Of a stretch of DNA of 64,000 bases, positions 42,040-52,372 are shown piece after piece. A program made the position numbers and the translations under genes. This DNA comes from Gammaproteobacteria bacterium (GTDB taxonomy: Bacteria; Pseudomonadota; Gammaproteobacteria; Thiohalomonadales; Thiohalomonadaceae). The notes under the pieces are model-generated. The model did not search any database and had not been told where the DNA came from. It saw only the letters and a program-made list of their open reading frames with translations. The stretch lies in contig JANJXC010000042.1 in NCBI GenBank assembly GCA_024709225.1, positions 50,438 to 114,437 on the forward strand, written 5' to 3'. Each line of letters starts with the position of its first letter. Within the stretch, counting starts at the first letter, position 1.

Positions 42040-44910
42040 ATGTCGTACGGGTTGCGCAGCATACGCCGGCGTATTATCGCGCTGTCGCTGGTCTTGGCGG
42101 TGCTGCTGCTGGGGGCGGTGCTGCATACCGAAGGACGTGTGCGTGCAGCGGTGGACCACTCCCTGGAGGGCGTGGCGCGCCAACAGGCGTTCAATGCCGG
42201 GTTTGCCGAGCTGAAGAACCGGGTCTATTCCATGGAGGGCGGCCTGTATCGCTACGCCGTGCTGCAGGACGATACGGCGCGTGAGGGGGTGGAACTGCTG
42301 TTGCAGGAAATCGGGCAGCGCCGCGCGCTGTTGCGTGAATCGAGTGTGCTGGCCCAAGACGATGATGTGCGGCGCAGTTTCGACACCCTGTTGATCACCC
42401 TGGGCCTGCTCGACCGCGAGGTGCGGGACCTGCTGGAAATCATCGGTACGCTGGAACGGCGTTTTCCCGCCTCGCCGATCATCACCGACAAGCTCTACCC
42501 CCTGAACATTGCCTTTGTCACCGCCCTGGACGAGGCCATGCTGGACCTCGAGCTCGAGCTCGAGTACGTCGGCCCCATGCCCCGCGACATGCAGCGCCGG
42601 CTGCAGGACATGCGTTATCTGTGGTCGCAGCAGATCAGTACCGGACGCATGTATATCGCCAACCGTTCCGGGGTGTTCGGTTCGCCCGAGGCGGGCATGC
42701 AGCAGCAGCTCAACGCGCGGGCCGACTATATTATCGCGATTCGCCGTCACCTGGATGCCCTGCAGCGGCAGGCGCGTGCGGCGCAGATGGCCTTGCTGCA
42801 GGACTCGCTCGGCAGCATGGAACGGATAGTCAGCACCTATGAGCAGCACTTTGGCGAGGTGGTCTCAATCTATCAATCGGGGGCCTGGCGCGGCGACGTC
42901 GCTGACTTGCGCAACACGATACAGCCCCTGCTGACGGAGGTGCGGCGCGGTTTTGGCGCGGTCGAGGCGCGACTGGGAGAGCTCGGCTCCAAGGGCGTGA
43001 TGGTGTCGCTGCGTCTGGCGGAGGACCTCACGGCATTTTTGTGGCGCGTCACCGGGGCCCTGGTGGTCTTGCTGATCGTAGGCTATCTCACCTATGAGCT
43101 GACCATCCGCCGCCCCATCGATCAGGTCATCATGGCCCTGCAGGCGCTGGGCAAGGGCGAGGCCTATACGCCCTTGCTGAAAACCTCGGCCCATGAGACC
43201 GAATCGCTGTTGCACGCCTTCCGTGACATGCAGAACCAGGTGCATGGCCGTGAAATGCGCCTGACCTCCATCCTGGACAATGCCAGTGACGGCATCATCA
43301 CCATCAATGAGCAGGGTATCATCGAAACCTTCAATGCCGCGGCCGAGACGCTGTTTCGCTATTCGGCCGAGGAGGTGATCGGGCAGAAGGTGAATCTGCT
43401 GATGCCGCATCCCATGCGCGATGAGCATGACAATTACATCCGCCGTTATGTCGAAACCGGCGAACAGCGCATCATCGGCAACGAAATGAACGTCAATGCG
43501 CAGCGCAAGGATGGCACGGTCTTCCCAATGTCCATCAAGGTCGGCGAGATGATGCTGGATGGGCACCGTTATTTCACCGCCATCGTCTCCGATATCAGCG
43601 AACGCAAGGCGATGCTCGACCATCTGCGGCATCTGGCCGAGCATGATTCGTTGACCGGCTTGTACAATCGCCAGTATTTCACCGATGAGCTGGAGCGGGT
43701 GATGCAGCGCTCCATGCGCCAGCAGGGGCTCAACTGTGCGCTGCTCTATATCGATTTGGACAACTTCAAGTTCGTCAATGACACCCTGGGGCATCTTGCC
43801 GGGGACCGGGTGTTGATAGAGGTGGCCGGCTTGATCACCAAACGCAGTCGCAAGAGCGACATGATCGCACGGTTGGGCGGTGATGAATTCGCGGTCCTGC
43901 TCTACGATGTCGATCTGGAACATGCCCAATTCACGGCGGAGAGCTATCGCCAGCTGATGGCCGACTACAACTTCCGTCATGAGGGCCGGGTGGTGGATAT
44001 CGGCTGTTCCATCGGTCTGGCCATGTTCGAGCGCGACGTGACCTCGCGTGAGGATCTGATGGCGCGGGCAGACATCGCCTGCCATATGGCCAAGCGGGCC
44101 GGGCGCAACTGCGTGCACATCTACCAGGCGGATGATCGCGCCAACATGGACACCATGTTTGCCGACATGGGCTGGGCACGCAGCATCAAGCAGGCCATCG
44201 AGCAGGATGGGTTCGTCTTTGCGCTGCAGCCTATCGTCACCATCCCTCACCGCTCCATCGTCAGCTATGAGCTGCTGTTGCGCATGCGGGGCGAGAACGG
44301 CGAGCTGATCATGCCCTCCGGCTTCATGCCCTCGGCGGAGCGCTTCGGACTGATTCTGGAGATTGATCGCTGGGTGGTGCGCAATGCCATACGCCTGCTG
44401 GTCGACGGCAGGATTGAACCCTCCGCCCGGCTGTCGATCAATCTTTCGGCCATGGCCATCGGCGATGCGGACGTATTGCGCCTGATTACCTCAGAGCTGG
44501 CGTTGCAGCAGATCGATGCCGAGCGCCTGACCTTCGAGATTACGGAAACCATTGCCATGGCCGATCTCTCCGCCGCAGTGGATTTCCTGGCCAGCCTGCG
44601 CACGCTGGGTTGCGCCACGGCGCTGGATGATTTTGGCGTGGGTTACAGTTCCTTCGCCTACCTCAAGGACCTGCCGGTGGATTACGTCAAGATTGACGGC
44701 TCCTTCGTGCGCGATATCGCCAAGGATACGGTACAGCTGGCCATGGTGAAGTCGATGAACGAGATCGCCCATGCCATGGGCAAGCGCACCGTAGCCGAGT
44801 ATGTGGATAACGACGAGGTGTTGCGTCTGTTGGGGGAGATCGGCGTGGATTTCGCCCAGGGCTATCTCACCGGCAAGCCGCGTCTGGTCGACGCGCCGGC
44901 GGACGCCTGA
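42040..44910 (+). CDS. Membrane PAS-GGDEF-EAL cyclic-di-GMP signalling protein
   Basis: Two TM segments flanking a periplasmic helical region, PAS (LDNASDGIITINEQGIIETFNAAAE), RLGGDEFAVLLYD, EAL-type YELLLRMRG and DDFGVGYSSFAYLKDLPVDYVKIDGSFV. Confidence 0.95.
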   Translation: MSYGLRSIRRRIIALSLVLAVLLLGAVLHTEGRVRAAVDHSLEGVARQQAFNAGFAELKNRVYSMEGGLYRYAVLQDDTAREGVELLLQEIGQRRALLRESSVLAQDDDVRRSFDTLLITLGLLDREVRDLLEIIGTLERRFPASPIITDKLYPLNIAFVTALDEAMLDLELELEYVGPMPRDMQRRLQDMRYLWSQQISTGRMYIANRSGVFGSPEAGMQQQLNARADYIIAIRRHLDALQRQARAAQMALLQDSLGSMERIVSTYEQHFGEVVSIYQSGAWRGDVADLRNTIQPLLTEVRRGFGAVEARLGELGSKGVMVSLRLAEDLTAFLWRVTGALVVLLIVGYLTYELTIRRPIDQVIMALQALGKGEAYTPLLKTSAHETESLLHAFRDMQNQVHGREMRLTSILDNASDGIITINEQGIIETFNAAAETLFRYSAEEVIGQKVNLLMPHPMRDEHDNYIRRYVETGEQRIIGNEMNVNAQRKDGTVFPMSIKVGEMMLDGHRYFTAIVSDISERKAMLDHLRHLAEHDSLTGLYNRQYFTDELERVMQRSMRQQGLNCALLYIDLDNFKFVNDTLGHLAGDRVLIEVAGLITKRSRKSDMIARLGGDEFAVLLYDVDLEHAQFTAESYRQLMADYNFRHEGRVVDIGCSIGLAMFERDVTSREDLMARADIACHMAKRAGRNCVHIYQADDRANMDTMFADMGWARSIKQAIEQDGFVFALQPIVTIPHRSIVSYELLLRMRGENGELIMPSGFMPSAERFGLILEIDRWVVRNAIRLLVDGRIEPSARLSINLSAMAIGDADVLRLITSELALQQIDAERLTFEITETIAMADLSAAVDFLASLRTLGCATALDDFGVGYSSFAYLKDLPVDYVKIDGSFVRDIAKDTVQLAMVKSMNEIAHAMGKRTVAEYVDNDEVLRLLGEIGVDFAQGYLTGKPRLVDAPADA

Positions 44911-44987
44911 GCCCGCAACAACTTACGCCGCCCGGCGCCGGGTGGTAGAATCCCGCCTCATTTTTCCCGCTATCCCACGGAGCAGTC

Positions 44988-46244
<1,257 letters not shown>

Positions 46245-46444
46245 GCGTGCCGTTGCCGGAATGCACCGGGGTCTGGGCGCCCCCGGTGCAACCTGGATTC
46301 AGCGGCAGGACACACGGATTCTGAGACAAGGAAGTGTTGCCGTGTTGCCAGCCGAGGCAAACCAGAAATACATCTCTGCTCCACCCCGCTGGTGCATAGA
46401 AGCACCGCCATCCGATGGTGTGCGCGTTCTTCCCGCTCTCGCCG

Positions 46445-46654
46445 TTAACGGCTGCCGCGCAATCGCCGCAGGCGCTGCTCGCATTCCTGCAGCCGCTGCC
46501 GCAATGCCGACGGGCTGAGGTGGCGCAGCGATCCTGTCTTGCGCGTCGCCTCGGCGAGCATGGCCTTGTAGTAAAGGATGTCGTTGCGCAGGGTTTCTTC
46601 CGATGCATCTTCCAGTAGTGCACTTGGCAGTGGGGTCATCAATACAGGAATCAT
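46445..46654 (-). CDS. Hypothetical small protein
   Basis: 69-aa helical ORF MIPVLMTPLPSALLEDASEETLRNDILYYKAMLAEATRKTG...; possible coding only. Confidence 0.4.
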   Translation of the reverse strand: MIPVLMTPLPSALLEDASEETLRNDILYYKAMLAEATRKTGSLRHLSPSALRQRLQECEQRLRRLRGSR

Positions 46655-46896
46655 GGCGTAGCCCTCGCTGTTTTGCTGCGGTCGGGCCAAGACTAGAACA
46701 AGGGCTGTTGCAGGTGCAGGGATAGGCGGCGGCTATTTTGGGATAGACAGTTGGCACCGAACCGCGGAATCCTGCCTAACACCCCGTCAGCAAAGATTTT
46801 TTGCGTTCGTCAAAAAACTGCGTGTTCAGTGCCACCACGCCCCATGCGGGAGTGGCGATCCGCACGGCGGCGCGGTGAGGGCGCGGGGCCTTTCCG

Positions 46897-47403
46897 CTAC
46901 GAAGTCTGCAGGGCCTGCAGGATCCCCTGCATCAGGGCCAGCGGTGTGGGCGGACAGCCGGGAATGACGGCATCCACCGGGATGACATTGCTCACGGCAC
47001 CGCGGCTGGCATAGGAACAGCCGAACTCGCCGCCGCAGGCGGCACAGTCGCCGGCGGCGATCACCAGCTTGGGGGCCGGCGTGGCCTCCCAGGTGCGCAG
47101 CAGGGCGGTTTCCATGTGCACCGACACCGGCCCGGTGACCAGCAGCACATCGGCGTGGCGCGGCGAGGCGACGAAGTGGACGCCGAAACGTTCAATGTCG
47201 TAGTAGCCGTTGTTGAGGGCGTGGATCTCCAGCTCGCAGGCGTTGCAGGAACCGGCATCCACCTGGCGGATGGCGAGGCTGCCCTGAAACTGCCGGGCGA
47301 TACCCGCGCGCAACTGTGCACCCACCTGTTCCAGCACCGGCTCGCGCGGCAGGTCTTCGGTGATGAGCCCGGTCTGACGGATCTTGTTGAGGATTCTTAG
47401 CAT
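46897..47403 (-). CDS. Group-4 hydrogenase-type small subunit (HyfI/HycG/NuoB-like)
   Basis: GSCNACELEIHALNNGYYDIERFG, AAGDCAACGG, GCPPTPLALMQGIL: proximal 4Fe-4S cluster cysteines retained. Confidence 0.92.
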   Translation of the reverse strand: MLRILNKIRQTGLITEDLPREPVLEQVGAQLRAGIARQFQGSLAIRQVDAGSCNACELEIHALNNGYYDIERFGVHFVASPRHADVLLVTGPVSVHMETALLRTWEATPAPKLVIAAGDCAACGGEFGCSYASRGAVSNVIPVDAVIPGCPPTPLALMQGILQALQTS

Positions 47404-47429
47404 CGGCGATTACCGGGGGTAAAAAAAAC

Positions 47430-47532
47430 TGTCGCAGAGGCGCAGAGATGCGGAGATTGGAATACAGATGCTCGGGTAACGCAGCGTGAGTGTTCGAACA
47501 ACCAACTCTGCGGCTCCGCGCCTCTGCGGCAA
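47430..47532. repeat. CGCAGAGGCGC inverted-repeat element between the two hydrogenase-like subunit genes
   Basis: GTCGCAGAGGCGCAGAGATGCGGAG...CTCTGCGGCTCCGCGCCTCTGCGGC. Confidence 0.75.
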
Positions 47533-47549
47533 TTGTGTGTTCCCATACA

Positions 47550-49133
47550 TCACAGGTCGTGCCCCGAGTAGGAACCATTCACCGATTTGTTGCAGACGGG
47601 GAAGTCGGGGACGATGTTGCCGTGAATGAGCAGTTCCAGTGCCGGCCAGTTGAACCAGCTCGGGTCGCGCGGGAAGTAGCGGGCGATGCGGCCGTCGCTG
47701 CCGAAACGCACGTAGCTCAGGATCTCGCCGCGCCAGCCTTCCACTAGGCCGATGCCCTCGCTGCCGGCGGCAGGCGCCTGCCACGGTACCTGCACCGCGC
47801 CGTCGGGCAGGGTATCGAGCAGCACCACCAGCAGTTCCAGCGAGTCGAGGATCTCCTGCATGCGCACCTGCATGCGCGCCGCCACGTCACCGGTGGTGAA
47901 TAGCGGTGAGCTGACGTGCAGGCGGTCATACGGGGCGTAGGGATGGTCGCGGCGCAGGTCGTGGTCCTGGCCGCTGGCCTTGCCCACGTAGCCTAGGCAG
48001 CCGAGGCGTTGGGCCTGTTCGGCGCTCAGCACGCCGGTGGTGGCGAGACGGTCCTCCAGCGAGGGGTGGTCGTCGAGGATCGGGTACAGCGCGGCCAGTT
48101 CACGGCGCAGCGGGTCGATGGCGGCACGCAGCTGCGCAATCTGCGCAGCGGACGGATCGGTGGCGAGGCCGCCGGGAACGATGCAGTCCATCAGCATGCG
48201 ATGGCCAAAACAGGCGGCATTGTCACGCAGCCACAGTTCGCGCAGGCGGGCGAACTGCTGCCAGGCGAAGGTGAAGGCGACGTCGTTGCAGATGGCGCCG
48301 ATGTCGCCGAGATGATTGTGTATGCGCTCGCGTTCGGCCAGCACGGCACGCAGGGCCTGCGCGCGTGGCGGCACGGCGAGGTGCGCCGCGCGCTCCATCG
48401 CCATGCAGGCAGACCAGGCGTAGTGCACCGTGCTGTCGCCGGACACGCGGCCGGCGAGGCGTGCGAGCCCCTGCGCGTCGCGCCCTTCGGCGATCTTCTC
48501 GATGCCCTTGTGCACGTAGCCGAGGCGCTGCTCCAGGTTGAGCACCGTCTCGCCCACCGCCTGAAAGCGGAAGTGCCCCGGCTCGATGATGCCGGCGTGT
48601 ACCGGCCCCACCGGAATTTCATAGGCACCGGCGCCCTGGGTCTGTATGAACGGATAATCCTGTTCCGGCGCGGCGGGCAGCGGTGCGCTGCCGACGGCGA
48701 ACTCCTTGCGCAGCGGATAGCTGTCGGCGGCCCAGCGGTTGTGGCGGCTCCAGCGGCGCGGATCGGGATGGTCGCTGAACACCAGGCCGTGCATGTTCTG
48801 CACGTGGCGCTCCATGCGATCGGCGCCGGGGTAGTACTGGGTGTGCGAGGGCAGCAGCGGCGTGCTCAGTGGTACCTGGGTGCGCAGCAGCAGGTGATCG
48901 CCATCGCGTGCCAGCGCTGCCGTAACCATCAGTTCCGCATCGCGCTGCTCGGCCCACACCCCGGCCCAGCGGCAGGCATAGCCGGCCGCCACCTGTGCGG
49001 CGCGGCCCCAGTCTTCCGGATCGATTTCCAGCAGGTGCGCCGGCGCCAGCGCCGTGGCCGCGCCGCGCCGCACCAGGATGTGTTCGTCCTGATAGCGGGC
49101 GAGGAGTTCGGACAACCAGTCGAAGTGGCTCAT
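47550..49133 (-). CDS. Group-4 hydrogenase-type large subunit lacking Ni ligands (HyfG/HycE-like, Ehr-type)
   Basis: N-terminal NuoC-like plus large-subunit domain (GPVHAGIIEPGHFRF, LGYVHKGIEKIAEGRD); L1 RVCGIC replaced by RVSGDS, C-terminal DPCxxC replaced by NGSYSG. Confidence 0.9.
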   Translation of the reverse strand: MSHFDWLSELLARYQDEHILVRRGAATALAPAHLLEIDPEDWGRAAQVAAGYACRWAGVWAEQRDAELMVTAALARDGDHLLLRTQVPLSTPLLPSHTQYYPGADRMERHVQNMHGLVFSDHPDPRRWSRHNRWAADSYPLRKEFAVGSAPLPAAPEQDYPFIQTQGAGAYEIPVGPVHAGIIEPGHFRFQAVGETVLNLEQRLGYVHKGIEKIAEGRDAQGLARLAGRVSGDSTVHYAWSACMAMERAAHLAVPPRAQALRAVLAERERIHNHLGDIGAICNDVAFTFAWQQFARLRELWLRDNAACFGHRMLMDCIVPGGLATDPSAAQIAQLRAAIDPLRRELAALYPILDDHPSLEDRLATTGVLSAEQAQRLGCLGYVGKASGQDHDLRRDHPYAPYDRLHVSSPLFTTGDVAARMQVRMQEILDSLELLVVLLDTLPDGAVQVPWQAPAAGSEGIGLVEGWRGEILSYVRFGSDGRIARYFPRDPSWFNWPALELLIHGNIVPDFPVCNKSVNGSYSGHDL

Positions 49134-49144
49134 GGTTTACACCT

Positions 49145-49216
49145 GTAGGAGCGAGTCGTATTCGCGACCGGCGTGCCTCCGCCCGACGCTGTATCGCGGA
49201 TGCGATCCGCTCCTAC
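49145..49216. repeat. 72-bp GTAGGAGCGA palindromic repeat
   Basis: GTAGGAGCGAGTCGTATTCGCGACC...TATCGCGGATGCGATCCGCTCCTAC. Confidence 0.88.
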
Positions 49217-49227
49217 TATGTAAGCAC

Positions 49228-50709
49228 TCATAACACCCCCTGGCCGGCGATGAGCTGCGTGGCCTGATCGAACCACTGCGCCAGCACGGCGGGGATGGCA
49301 AGGCCGAACCACAGCGCCAGCAGCAGGTGCAGGTACACCGGCAGCATGTTGGCCTTCACCGGTTGCTGGCCGTCGGGCTGGTTGCCATAGACCATCGGAT
49401 GAATGTGGCGGAACAGGCCGGCGAAGGCGATGGCAAGGCCCGACAGCAGGGCCACGGTGAGCCACGGCCAGCTTTGCATGGTGGCGATGAGCAGCAGAAA
49501 TTCGCTGACGAACAGGCCGAAGGGCGGGAAGCCGGCGATGGCGGCAGTACCGAGCAGCAGGCCCCAACCGACGGTGGGCTGGGTGCGGATCAGGCCGCGG
49601 ATCTTGTCGATGGCCTGGCTACCGGCGATGTGCGTGGCATGGCCGACGGTGACGAAGATGGCGGACTTGACCAGCGAGTGCATGGTCATGTGCAGCAGGG
49701 CGGCAAAGGTGGCGAGCGGACCACCCAGGCCGAAGGCGAAGGTCATCAGCCCCATGTGCTCGATGGAGGAATAGCTGAACATGCGCTTGATGTCACGCTG
49801 ACGGTGCAGGAACAGCCCGGCCACCAGGAAGGAGAGCAGGCCGAAGGCCATCATCAGGTAACCGGCCAGTTGCGGCGTGTTGGACACGCCGTGCAGTGCA
49901 CCATCCACCAGCATCTTGGTGCGTACCACCGCGTACAGCGCCACGTTGAGCAGCAGGCCGGAGAGCACCGCCGACATGGGTGTTGGGCCTTCGGAGTGCG
50001 CATCGGGCAGCCAGTTGTGCAGCGGCACCAGGCCGACCTTGGTGCCGTAGCCCACCAGCAGGAACACGAAGGCGATGCTCATCACCGTGGGGTCGAGCTG
50101 GCCGGCGATGCCGTGCAGCGTGGTCCACAGCAGGCCGTCCTCCGGTACGGTCAGCACCGAGGCGGCGGAAAAATACAGCAGTACCGTGCCGAACAGTGCC
50201 TGCGCGATACCGACGCCGCAGAGGATGAAATACTTCCACGCCGCCTCCACCGATTCCGGTGTGCGGTACAGCGACACCAGCAGCACGGTGGCCAGGGTAG
50301 CGCCTTCCAGCGCCACCCACAGGATGCCCAGATTGTTGGTGGACAGCGCCAGCAGCATGGTGAACAGAAAGCCCTGATACATGGCGTGGTACAGGCGCAT
50401 GCGGCGGCTGTTGACACGGCCCAGTGCCAGCTCGTGGTCCATGTAGGGACGGGAGAAGATGGCGGTGGTGGTGGCGACGAAGGCGGTGAGCACCAGCAGG
50501 TAGACATTGAAGGCATCGACGTAGAAGAACTTGCCGTTCGACAGCAGCGGCCCGTCACGCAACACCTCGAGTGCGAGCACCACCGAGGCCAGCGTAGTGG
50601 CGGCGGCGAAGGCCACATTGATCCAGCCGGCGATGCGGCAGCGCGGCACCGCCGCCATCAGCAGCGTGCCGAGCAGGGGGATGAGCAAGGTAGCGAGCAG
50701 GGCGTTCAT
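49228..50709 (-). CDS. Proton-translocating NuoN/HyfF-like membrane subunit
   Basis: PLHNWLPDAHSEGPTPMSAVLSGLLLNVALYAVVRT, SSIEHMGLMTFAFGLGG, FPPFGLFVSEFLLL. Confidence 0.92.
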   Translation of the reverse strand: MNALLATLLIPLLGTLLMAAVPRCRIAGWINVAFAAATTLASVVLALEVLRDGPLLSNGKFFYVDAFNVYLLVLTAFVATTTAIFSRPYMDHELALGRVNSRRMRLYHAMYQGFLFTMLLALSTNNLGILWVALEGATLATVLLVSLYRTPESVEAAWKYFILCGVGIAQALFGTVLLYFSAASVLTVPEDGLLWTTLHGIAGQLDPTVMSIAFVFLLVGYGTKVGLVPLHNWLPDAHSEGPTPMSAVLSGLLLNVALYAVVRTKMLVDGALHGVSNTPQLAGYLMMAFGLLSFLVAGLFLHRQRDIKRMFSYSSIEHMGLMTFAFGLGGPLATFAALLHMTMHSLVKSAIFVTVGHATHIAGSQAIDKIRGLIRTQPTVGWGLLLGTAAIAGFPPFGLFVSEFLLLIATMQSWPWLTVALLSGLAIAFAGLFRHIHPMVYGNQPDGQQPVKANMLPVYLHLLLALWFGLAIPAVLAQWFDQATQLIAGQGVL

Positions 50710-51410
50710 TCGCGCTCTTCCTGCGGTTCGTCCAGTTCAGAGGTCTCCGCCAGGCGGCTCAAGCGGTCCACGTCCAGCGAGTCGATGCTCTGGCGGATCT
50801 GGAAGAAGAACACGCCGAAGATCACCGTCGCCACCAGCAGGTCGAAGGCCACGCCCAGTTCCACCACCATCGGCATGCCGTGGGTGGACACCACCGCGGC
50901 GAAAAACAGACCGTTTTCCATCGACATGAAACCCACCACCTGGGTGATGGCCTGACGTCGCGTCACCATGATCAGCATGCCGAGCAGCACCACGGCCATG
51001 CTGATGGCGATGGTGTTGCGCGTGGCCAGGGTGGAGAGTTTCTCCACCGGCAGCGCGACGTAATAGCTGAAGGCCACCAGCGCGGCGGCAGCGAGCAGCA
51101 CCAGCGCGGGATTGACCACGGTTTCCACCTCGCGCGTGATCTCCAGCTTCACCACGATACGGTGCAGGACCCATGGAATCAGCACGGCCTTGAGTGCCAG
51201 GGTGATCAGCGCCGACACATACAGATGATGTTGATTGGCGACCAGGGCTACCATCGCGGTGGCAGCAGCGACCAGCGCACCTTGCCAGGCGAAGGCGTGG
51301 ATGCAGGCGATGATGCGTGTCTGCGCCAGCAAGGCGAAGGAGGCGAATAGCACCAGGGCGGCGAGGATCACCACGCCCTGTTCCTGCAGGGTGAACTGGG
51401 CGAAGTTCAT
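50706..51410 (-). CDS. HyfE-like membrane subunit
   Basis: MNFAQFTLQEQGVVILAALVLFASFALLAQ...VGFMSMENGLFFAAVVSTHGMPMVVELGVAFDLLVATVIFGVFFFQI. Confidence 0.9.
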   Translation of the reverse strand: MNFAQFTLQEQGVVILAALVLFASFALLAQTRIIACIHAFAWQGALVAAATAMVALVANQHHLYVSALITLALKAVLIPWVLHRIVVKLEITREVETVVNPALVLLAAAALVAFSYYVALPVEKLSTLATRNTIAISMAVVLLGMLIMVTRRQAITQVVGFMSMENGLFFAAVVSTHGMPMVVELGVAFDLLVATVIFGVFFFQIRQSIDSLDVDRLSRLAETSELDEPQEERE

Positions 51411-52372
51411 GCCCCCACCTCCAGGATCACATGGCTCAGCATGCCGAGCAGGGCGAACAGGAAGGCGAGGTTGAGATAGCCCGGCACGCGGAACAGGCGC
51501 ATCTTGGCGAGCACGGTTTCCGACACCGCCAGCACCACGCACAGCAGCATCAGCTTGCCGGCGATGGCGCCGAGGCCGACTAGCAGGGCGGTGGGGGTGT
51601 TTTCCACGGCGATGCCCCAGGGTAAGAAGATGTTGGCGATGAGCACGCCGTAGATCATCAGCTTGAGCTGCGCCGCCCATTCCATCAGGGCGAGGTGGCG
51701 GCCGCTGTATTCGAGGATCATCGCCTCGTGCACCATGGTCAGTTCCAGGTGGGTGGTGGGATTGTCCACCGGCACGCGCCCGGTCTCCGCCACCGCCACC
51801 AGCAGCAGGGCGAGCAGGGCGAACATGAACGAGGGGCGCAGCACGACGCCTTGCGCCAGCAGGAAGTCGATGGCGTGGGAGAGGTTGGTGCTCTGCGCCG
51901 TCATGGTGAGGGTGAACACGGCCATCAACATGGCCGGCTCGGCCAGCGACGCGATGGTCATCTCGCGCGACGAGCCCATGCCGCCGAAGGCGGTGCCCGC
52001 ATCCATGCCGGCGAGGGCGAGAAAGAAACGGGCCAGGCCGAGAAAACCCACCAGCACAATGACGTCGGCGATGATGGCGGTGGGCAGATGCACGGCCAGC
52101 AGCGGAATCACCGCGGCAGTGACCACGGTGGCGGAGAACACCACATAGGGCGCGGCACGGAACAGCGGCGAAGCGGTGTCGGCAACGATGGCCTCCTTGC
52201 GGAACAGCTTGGTGAGGTCGCGGTAGGGCTGGGTCAGTGCCGGGGCACGGCGGTTCTGCAGGCGTGCCTTGAGCAGGCGCAGCCAGCCCACCAGCAGCGG
52301 TGCCGCGGTGACGAACAGCGCCGTTTGCAGCAACGCCAGCAGCCAGCCTTGCAGGTTCAGGAGATCAGCCAT
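51407..52372 (-). CDS. HycD/HyfC/NuoH-like membrane subunit
   Basis: MADLLNLQGWLLALLQTALFVTAAPLLVGWLRLLKARLQNRRAPALTQPYRDLTKLFRKE...ETGRVPVDNPTTHLELTMVHEAMILEYSGRHLALMEWA. Confidence 0.94.
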   Translation of the reverse strand: MADLLNLQGWLLALLQTALFVTAAPLLVGWLRLLKARLQNRRAPALTQPYRDLTKLFRKEAIVADTASPLFRAAPYVVFSATVVTAAVIPLLAVHLPTAIIADVIVLVGFLGLARFFLALAGMDAGTAFGGMGSSREMTIASLAEPAMLMAVFTLTMTAQSTNLSHAIDFLLAQGVVLRPSFMFALLALLLVAVAETGRVPVDNPTTHLELTMVHEAMILEYSGRHLALMEWAAQLKLMIYGVLIANIFLPWGIAVENTPTALLVGLGAIAGKLMLLCVVLAVSETVLAKMRLFRVPGYLNLAFLFALLGMLSHVILEVGA

